Assembly: GCF_000411975.1 (NCBI RefSeq)
Contig: NZ_ASXG01000154.1
Location: 124,001-188,000 of the forward strand
Origin: Amycolatopsis orientalis DSM 43388
GTDB taxonomy: Bacteria; Actinomycetota; Actinomycetes; Mycobacteriales; Pseudonocardiaceae
Direction: 5' to 3'
DNA: 64,000 nt
Shown here: positions 59,639-64,000 of the stretch, in pieces
Layout: each line of letters begins with the position of its first letter
How positions within the stretch are numbered: the stretch's first letter is position 1
The notes under the pieces: generated by a model
Databases searched by the model: none
What the model was told of the DNA's origin: nothing
Seen by the model: the letters and a program-made list of their open reading frames with translations, nothing else
Translations under genes and position numbers: made by a program

Positions 59639-59740
59639 TCCCTGCCCTTTCTCCCGGCTGACCCGTGAGTCTGAACCGGGGTACCCGGCCGAGCCAATAC
59701 TCTGTGGCGTTCCCGACCCGTTCTCGGCAAGATCGCCGCA

Positions 59741-60961
59741 ATGGGGGAAGGCCCGCGCACGCCGCTGCGCCATCGCGCGTTCGCCGTTTTCTACGCCGGA
59801 CGGCTGGTCTCGCTGCTGGGCAGCGCGATGACCCCGGTCGCCCTGTCGTTCGCGGTGCTGGGCAGCAGCCACCGCCCGACCGACCTGGGCGTCGTGCTCG
59901 CCGCCGGGATCGTGCCGCTGCTGGCGTTCCTGCTCGTCGGCGGCGCGGTCGGCGACCGGTTCCCGCGCAACCGCGTGCTGCGGCTGTCGAACCTCGGCGC
60001 GGGCGCGGCACAGCTGGTCGCCGCGACCATCCTGCTCACCGGCCACTACTCGCTGGCCGCCCTGTCGGTCACCGAGTTCCTCGGCGGGGTCTGCACCGCG
60101 TTCACCACGCCGGCGCTGCGCGGCATCGTGCCCCAGATCGTCCCGGCCGACGCGCTGCGTCAGGCGAATTCGCTGCTGGCCACCAGCAAGAACCTCACCA
60201 AGGTCGGCGGTCCGGCGGCCGCCGGGGTGCTGGTCGGCACGGTCGGCGGCGGCTGGGCGATCGCCGCGGACGGGGTGTCGTTCGTGCTCGCCGCCCTGCT
60301 CTACCAGACGGTCACGCTGCCGCCGGCGAAAAGCACCGAGCAGCACAGCGTCGTGCACAGTGTGCGAACCGGCTGGCGGGAGTTCTGGGGGATCCCGTGG
60401 CTGTGGCGGGTGGCCACGGCGTTCACCGTCTACAACATCGTCTTCACCGGCGGCTGGCTGGTGCTCGGGCCGGGCATCGCGCAGGACACCTTCGGCGCGA
60501 CCGGATGGGGCGCGGTGCTGAGCGTGCGCGCGGTGGGCGCGCTGCTGTCCGGCCTGGTGATGTACCGGGTGTCTCCGCGGCGGCTGCTGCCGGTGGGCTT
60601 GACGAGCGCGGCCCTGACCGCGCTGCCGCTGTTCGCGCTCGGCCTGCACGCGGGCGTCGTCGTGCTGGCCGGGTCGACGTTCGTGGCCGGGTTCTGCGCG
60701 GGCGTGATGAGCGTCGCCTGGGACACGACGATGCAGGAGAACATCCCGGGTCATCTGCTGTCCCGGATGGCCGCGTTCGACGATTTCGGCTCCTACGCGG
60801 GCATTCCGGTCGGCGAACTCCTGGCCGGACCGCTCGGGGCCGCGTTCGGCGCGCCACAGGTGGTTCTCGTGGGCGGGATCGTCCTCGTCGGCACCGCGTT
60901 GTCCCCGCTGCGCTCCCGCGCCGTCCGCGCGCTGCGGCATCCGCCGGTCCGCGTGCCGTGA
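59741..60961 (+). CDS. MFS transporter (MFS_3/EntS-like)
   Basis: 406 residues, 12 helices: FAVFYAGRLVSLLGSAMTPVALSFAVL at the start, GGAVGDRFPRNRVLRLSN, then GIVPQIVPADALRQANSLLATSKNLTKVGGPAAAG, the pattern of the enterobactin-exporter-like family. Probably exports a small hydrophobic molecule; substrate unknown. Confidence 0.88.
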   Translation: MGEGPRTPLRHRAFAVFYAGRLVSLLGSAMTPVALSFAVLGSSHRPTDLGVVLAAGIVPLLAFLLVGGAVGDRFPRNRVLRLSNLGAGAAQLVAATILLTGHYSLAALSVTEFLGGVCTAFTTPALRGIVPQIVPADALRQANSLLATSKNLTKVGGPAAAGVLVGTVGGGWAIAADGVSFVLAALLYQTVTLPPAKSTEQHSVVHSVRTGWREFWGIPWLWRVATAFTVYNIVFTGGWLVLGPGIAQDTFGATGWGAVLSVRAVGALLSGLVMYRVSPRRLLPVGLTSAALTALPLFALGLHAGVVVLAGSTFVAGFCAGVMSVAWDTTMQENIPGHLLSRMAAFDDFGSYAGIPVGELLAGPLGAAFGAPQVVLVGGIVLVGTALSPLRSRAVRALRHPPVRVP

Positions 60962-60966
60962 ACGCG

Positions 60967-61004
60967 AGGAAGGGCCTGCCGGGAACTCCCGGCAGGCCCT
61001 TCCT
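60967..61004. terminator. Bidirectional hairpin terminator
   Basis: Perfect 17-base stem (AGGAAGGGCCTGCCGGG and complement) with loop AACT, between convergent genes ending at 60961 and 61016. Confidence 0.82.
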
Positions 61005-61015
61005 TCACCACTCGG

Positions 61016-62995
61016 TCACACCAGCAACAGGAACGCCACTCCGTTCGGCGAGCCGAGGCCCGTCACGTCGTCGTAGCCCTTGGTCGTGTGGATCGTCAGG
61101 TTCGGGTAGTCGAGCACCCGGGCCGAGGTCTTCAGCCCGGCCGAGGCGTCGACGCCGTTGGCGAAGTCCACGCGCTGCACCGCGCCGTCGACGTGCTGCA
61201 CGTCGTGGATCGCCGACGTGCGCGACGTCAGCTGGTACAGCACCGGGTTGATGAACCCGTGGTGGAAGTGGTCGAGGCTGTCGGCCACCGCCATCACGCC
61301 CGCGAACACCGGCGACGCGAGGCTCGTGCCGCCGATCCGGTACTGGTCGTAGTAGACGCCGTCCGGGAAGGTCTGCGTCTGGCCGACCAGGAAGCCGGTG
61401 TTGGGGTCGGCGACCGCGGAGATGTCCGGGACCACGCGGCCCTTCGCGCCGCCCGTCTGGTTCTTCGTGGACAGCGCGTCCGGCACGATTCCCTTCTGGT
61501 AGAAGGGCTGGCCGAACAACCGGCTCGTGCCGCCGCCCGCGCCGCCGTTGAACGCGCCCGGGAACGCCGGGGTGTAGACGCCGTTGGTCAGCGTCGACTT
61601 GCCGGTCTCCCAGCCGGTTTCGAAGATCCGCTTGCCGTCCTGGCCGACCGCCAGCGACGTGCCGCCGACCGCGGTCACCCACGGGGCCGAGGCCGAGAAG
61701 TCCGGCGACGGCGTGCCCAGCCGCGCGACCTCGTCCCCGTTGTCGCCGGAGGAGAAGTACACGCCGATGCCCTCGAGCACCGCCTGCATCGAGATCTGGT
61801 TGAACACCTTGACCTCGGCGGCCGGGATGTCCTCGCCGGTGTCGCCGTAGGAGTTGGAGATGATGTCGGCCTTGTGGCCCGCGACGACGTAGTTCAGCGC
61901 GGTGTCGAGCGACAGGTCTTCGCAGTCCTGCCCGCCGACGTACAGGATGTCCGCGCCCGGCGCGAGCCCGTGCGCGGCCTCGACGTCCAGGGTTTCCTCG
62001 CCGTACCAGCCGGAAGCGTCGCACTGGTCCGGCGGCTCGAGCGCCGGGTTCGGCGGGAAGATGTGCTGCTTGAACTGCTGTTTGGTCAGCGGGTGCGCCG
62101 GGTCGTTGCGCTTGGCGTACTCCGAGGCGTCGGCGTAGATCGTCGGCGACGCGAACGCGTCCACGATGGCGATCGTCGTGCCGCGACCGTCCGCACCGGC
62201 CTTCGCGACCTGGTCCAGGCCGTACGCCGAACGCAGCTGCGCGGGCGTGTAGCCGCAGGGCGCGTACGGAAGCTGCTTGCCGTTGTACGCCGGGTCAGTC
62301 GTGTCGGTCTTCTCGCCGTAGTAAGCGCTGCACGGACCCGAGTTGCGGAACCCGTTGCTGGGCGGAGCGGTCGACGGGCTGCCCTGCCCGCGAGACTGCT
62401 TCGTCGCGCTCGGGTCCGCGCCGTCGGTGTGGTCCGGCTTGAACAGGTTCGTGGCCTGGTCGACCCCGATCACGCCGAGCACGTCGTTCGCCAGCGAGGC
62501 CGGAACGGACAGGTCCTTGTCCGCCGCGCGCAACGTCTGTCCCTTGACCTGGTACTTGCCCAGGGTCACGGCGAACGCGCGCTGCACCTGATCGGCGGTA
62601 CCGGTCGCCTCGACGTAGGCCCGGTTGGACGGCACCTCGCCGATGCTGAATCCGCTTGCCGAAAGCCAGTCCTTGACCGCGGACACCGTCTGGTCGGCAG
62701 CCGCGAACTGGTCCCGCACCTGGTCCGGCGACAGATAATGCCGGAAATTGCGGCTGTTCGGATCGGACACCGACTGCGCGGCCGCCTCCGCAGCGCCCTG
62801 GTCCTTGAGGTTCAGGTAAACCCGGAAGTCCATAGTGGACGACCCAGCGGTGTCGGCCACCTTGGACTGCGGATTGGCCCAAGCCGGATGCGATTGCGGA
62901 ATGTCCGCCCGCCCCTGAGCCGACGCCACGGCAGGCGAAGCGGCTAAACCGCCCACCACCGCAAGCGAAAGAAACATGGTGACGCTTCTACGCAC
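61016..62995 (-). CDS. Secreted S53 (sedolisin/kumamolisin) serine-carboxyl peptidase
   Basis: 659 residues. Signal peptide ending ASA near residue 26; pro-domain to about 190 (FRVYLNLKDQGAAEAAAQSVSDPNS, RNFRHYLSPDQV); catalytic domain from about 240. Triad: E333 and D337 in YGEETLDVEAAHG, S558 in GGTSLASP, oxyanion D418 in FSSGDNG. Calcium-site Asp in DVTGLGSPNG near the C-terminus. Acid-active protease released after self-cleavage. GTG 62995 follows GAGGGAG; an extension to 63163 has no support. Confidence 0.93.
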   Translation of the reverse strand: MRRSVTMFLSLAVVGGLAASPAVASAQGRADIPQSHPAWANPQSKVADTAGSSTMDFRVYLNLKDQGAAEAAAQSVSDPNSRNFRHYLSPDQVRDQFAAADQTVSAVKDWLSASGFSIGEVPSNRAYVEATGTADQVQRAFAVTLGKYQVKGQTLRAADKDLSVPASLANDVLGVIGVDQATNLFKPDHTDGADPSATKQSRGQGSPSTAPPSNGFRNSGPCSAYYGEKTDTTDPAYNGKQLPYAPCGYTPAQLRSAYGLDQVAKAGADGRGTTIAIVDAFASPTIYADASEYAKRNDPAHPLTKQQFKQHIFPPNPALEPPDQCDASGWYGEETLDVEAAHGLAPGADILYVGGQDCEDLSLDTALNYVVAGHKADIISNSYGDTGEDIPAAEVKVFNQISMQAVLEGIGVYFSSGDNGDEVARLGTPSPDFSASAPWVTAVGGTSLAVGQDGKRIFETGWETGKSTLTNGVYTPAFPGAFNGGAGGGTSRLFGQPFYQKGIVPDALSTKNQTGGAKGRVVPDISAVADPNTGFLVGQTQTFPDGVYYDQYRIGGTSLASPVFAGVMAVADSLDHFHHGFINPVLYQLTSRTSAIHDVQHVDGAVQRVDFANGVDASAGLKTSARVLDYPNLTIHTTKGYDDVTGLGSPNGVAFLLLV

Positions 62996-63045
62996 AGCAA
63001 CTCCCTCGTGTTGCGCGGCCTTCGACCCCGCCAGCCGCCGGAACG

Positions 63046-63075
63046 AGATTAGGACTGCCCCCACCCGCCAGGGAA
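63046..63075 (-). promoter_or_regulatory. Candidate promoter of the S53 protease gene
   Basis: Minus strand: TTCCCT (63075-63070), 18-base spacer, TAATCT (63051-63046), about 50 bases before the GTG. The inverted repeat 63071-63089 overlaps the -35. Confidence 0.4.
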
Positions 63076-63377
63076 GCGTCCGGCTTCCCGGTGCGGAACC
63101 GTTATCTGCCCCCCTCACCGCGACACAAGGGACAAGTGCGACCAAAGTCCGTTTCCTCCGCACTGTCCACAGCGGAATGTGCCGAAATCAGCAAATCGCC
63201 CGTTTCACCCCACACTCCTCCCAGCACTACGCACCCGAAAACACCACCTACGAAGGTCGCACAACCCAGATCAACAACACCAGAAACTCACCCACCTATG
63301 TCCGTGGGGGAACGACCCACCAGCACCAACCGCAACCAGCCCACCCAGCCAGCGAGGCAGCCAGCCCCCGCCCTGCA

Positions 63378-63485
63378 CCCCGATACGAAGCCTCCCTGCG
63401 GTCCGGGGGTGCTTGTCAAGGCATCTTTCCCGCCTTGACAAGCACCCCCGGACCGTCAGCACAATCAAGCTTCGGGGTGCCCCAC
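63378..63485 (+). repeat. Family B structured repeat, copy 2 (24-bp perfect hairpin)
   Basis: Same ends (CCCCGATACGAAG ... CTTCGGGGTGCCCCAC), same core and same orientation as copy 1 at 24433. Arms at 63399-63422 and 63432-63455 pair perfectly, loop 9 bases. Relative to copy 1 the arms change GGCGCGGGA to GGTCCGGGG, and the partner arm changes in step. Here it lies between divergent genes, so it is not simply a terminator. Confidence 0.85.
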
Positions 63486-63673
63486 ACCAGCGACGAGCCG
63501 CCACCCAGCCCACACACACGTGAAAACACTTCACCCCACCCCGGCGAACACCCCGTGACATCCTCCCCCGATATCACCCCTTATGGGGTATTCCTCCCCC
63601 AGTGGATCTAGCTAACCGCCCCGAACGCTCCTAGCATGCCGACCATGGGGACCTTGCCGCCAAGGCGGGTAAA

Positions 63674-64000
63674 TTGATTTCGCTGACCTTCCGGATCCTG
63701 GGGCCGCTGGAGGTCGTCGCCGAGGGCCGGGCCGTACCGCTGGGCGGCCCGAAGCCCCGGCTGCTGCTGGCCGCGCTGGCGCTGCAGCCCAACATCGTCG
63801 TGTCCACCGAAGCGCTGGTCGAAGTCCTCTGGCCGACCACCGCCCCGCGTTCGGCGGCCGCCAACATCCGCACCTACGTCCACTCCCTCCGCCGCCGGCT
63901 CGCCGAGACCTCCCCCGACCTGGCCGACCGCATCACCAGCCGGGCCTCCGGCTATCTCCTCACCGTCCCGGAAGACGAACTGGACCACCTGGTCTTCACG
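63674..64000 (+). CDS. SARP/AfsR-type transcriptional regulator, N-terminal part
   Basis: The first 109 residues only; the gene runs off the window. Sequence LTFRILGPLEVVAEGRAVPLGGPKPRLLLAALALQPNIVVSTEALVEVLWPTTAPRSAAANIRTYVHSLRRRL is the OmpR-like winged helix of SARP/AfsR (BTAD) activators, which drive secondary-metabolite or developmental genes. Start put at TTG 63674; CTG or a later codon cannot be excluded and the ribosome site is weak. Whether it is a small SARP or a large AfsR-like NB-ARC protein cannot be seen. Confidence 0.85.
   Translation, partial: MISLTFRILGPLEVVAEGRAVPLGGPKPRLLLAALALQPNIVVSTEALVEVLWPTTAPRSAAANIRTYVHSLRRRLAETSPDLADRITSRASGYLLTVPEDELDHLVFT

Larger units (their letters stand above)
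62996..63673. other. 678-base intergenic region between the S53 protease and SARP genes
   Basis: Divergent gap without a convincing gene. It holds a minus-strand promoter (63046-63075) with a GGGAAGC-N5-GCTTCCC inverted repeat (63071-63089), the family B structured repeat (63378-63485), a GTGAA-N5-TTCAC dyad (63520-63534) and an ACCCC-TTAT-GGGGT dyad (63576-63589) before the SARP gene. From about 63200 to 63377 the + strand is G-poor and rich in C and A. Confidence 0.6.

Noticed and set aside
58265-60940. Minus-strand frame extending the NCS1 permease to 891 residues
   Set aside because: The extra N-terminal 430 residues are low-complexity antisense of the MFS gene; the real start is ATG 59638.

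Overview
The window is a chromosomal stretch from a high-GC actinobacterium. Strong GC3 bias, GTG and TTG starts, several apparently leaderless genes, a DivIVA/FilP-like coiled-coil protein beside methylmalonyl-CoA genes, ethylmalonyl-CoA pathway enzymes, a paa operon and a SARP-type regulator all point to a filamentous actinomycete. Pseudonocardiaceae, Amycolatopsis-like, is my inference from gene content and repeat style, not a database match. I see no rRNA, tRNA, CRISPR array, prophage or insertion sequence. About 53 protein genes fill the window; two are cut by its edges (1 and 64000).

Layout. 1-7.4 kb: a mannoside-utilisation locus, with a secreted GH92 alpha-mannosidase divergent from a LacI regulator, a class I mannose-6-phosphate isomerase and a CUT2-type sugar ABC transporter; three GACAAC-type dyads sit between the divergent genes. 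7.4-13.5 kb: a soluble LytS-like kinase and LytTR regulator followed by two tandem modules, each a small two-helix membrane protein plus a solute:sodium symporter for acetate, pyruvate or similar acids. 13.5-15.7 kb: PEP mutase-like enzyme, AhpD-like protein and a secreted cyclophilin. 15.7-22.6 kb: short-chain acyl-CoA block (meaB, thiolase, methylmalonyl-CoA epimerase, a TetR/SPW pair divergent from crotonyl-CoA carboxylase/reductase, FilP-like protein). 22.6-24.2 kb: universal stress protein and class III nucleotide cyclase. 24.5-32.7 kb: complete phenylacetate catabolism, paaZABCDE divergent from paaI-paaK-tetR, with two matching dyads over the two promoters.

32.7-43.3 kb: a saccharopine-dehydrogenase-like protein divergent from a GlxA/AraC regulator; a double-module AsnC regulator divergent from an M20D amidohydrolase and MHS transporter; TetR and AraC regulators; an AlkZ/YcaQ-like protein carrying QxQ; and a Baeyer-Villiger-type monooxygenase. 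43.3-50.5 kb: a chitinase with DasR-like and CRP-like sites in its promoter, Tex, a large acyl-CoA dehydrogenase and a serine hydrolase. 50.6-53.6 kb: a DEAD-box helicase with a structured leader, a 71-residue cold-shock-domain protein and a YdcF-like membrane protein. 53.7-59.6 kb: an SsuABC/TauABC-type transporter, then an NCS1 nucleobase permease, SDR and a divergent QueA-like protein. 59.7-64 kb: MFS exporter, S53 sedolisin-type protease and the start of a SARP regulator.

The most unusual material is non-coding. Two 108/109-bp elements (24433-24541, 63378-63485) share a long perfect hairpin whose arms differ by compensated base pairs. A second family of exactly 55-bp palindromes (18527, 24255, 47346) lies only in gaps between convergent genes.
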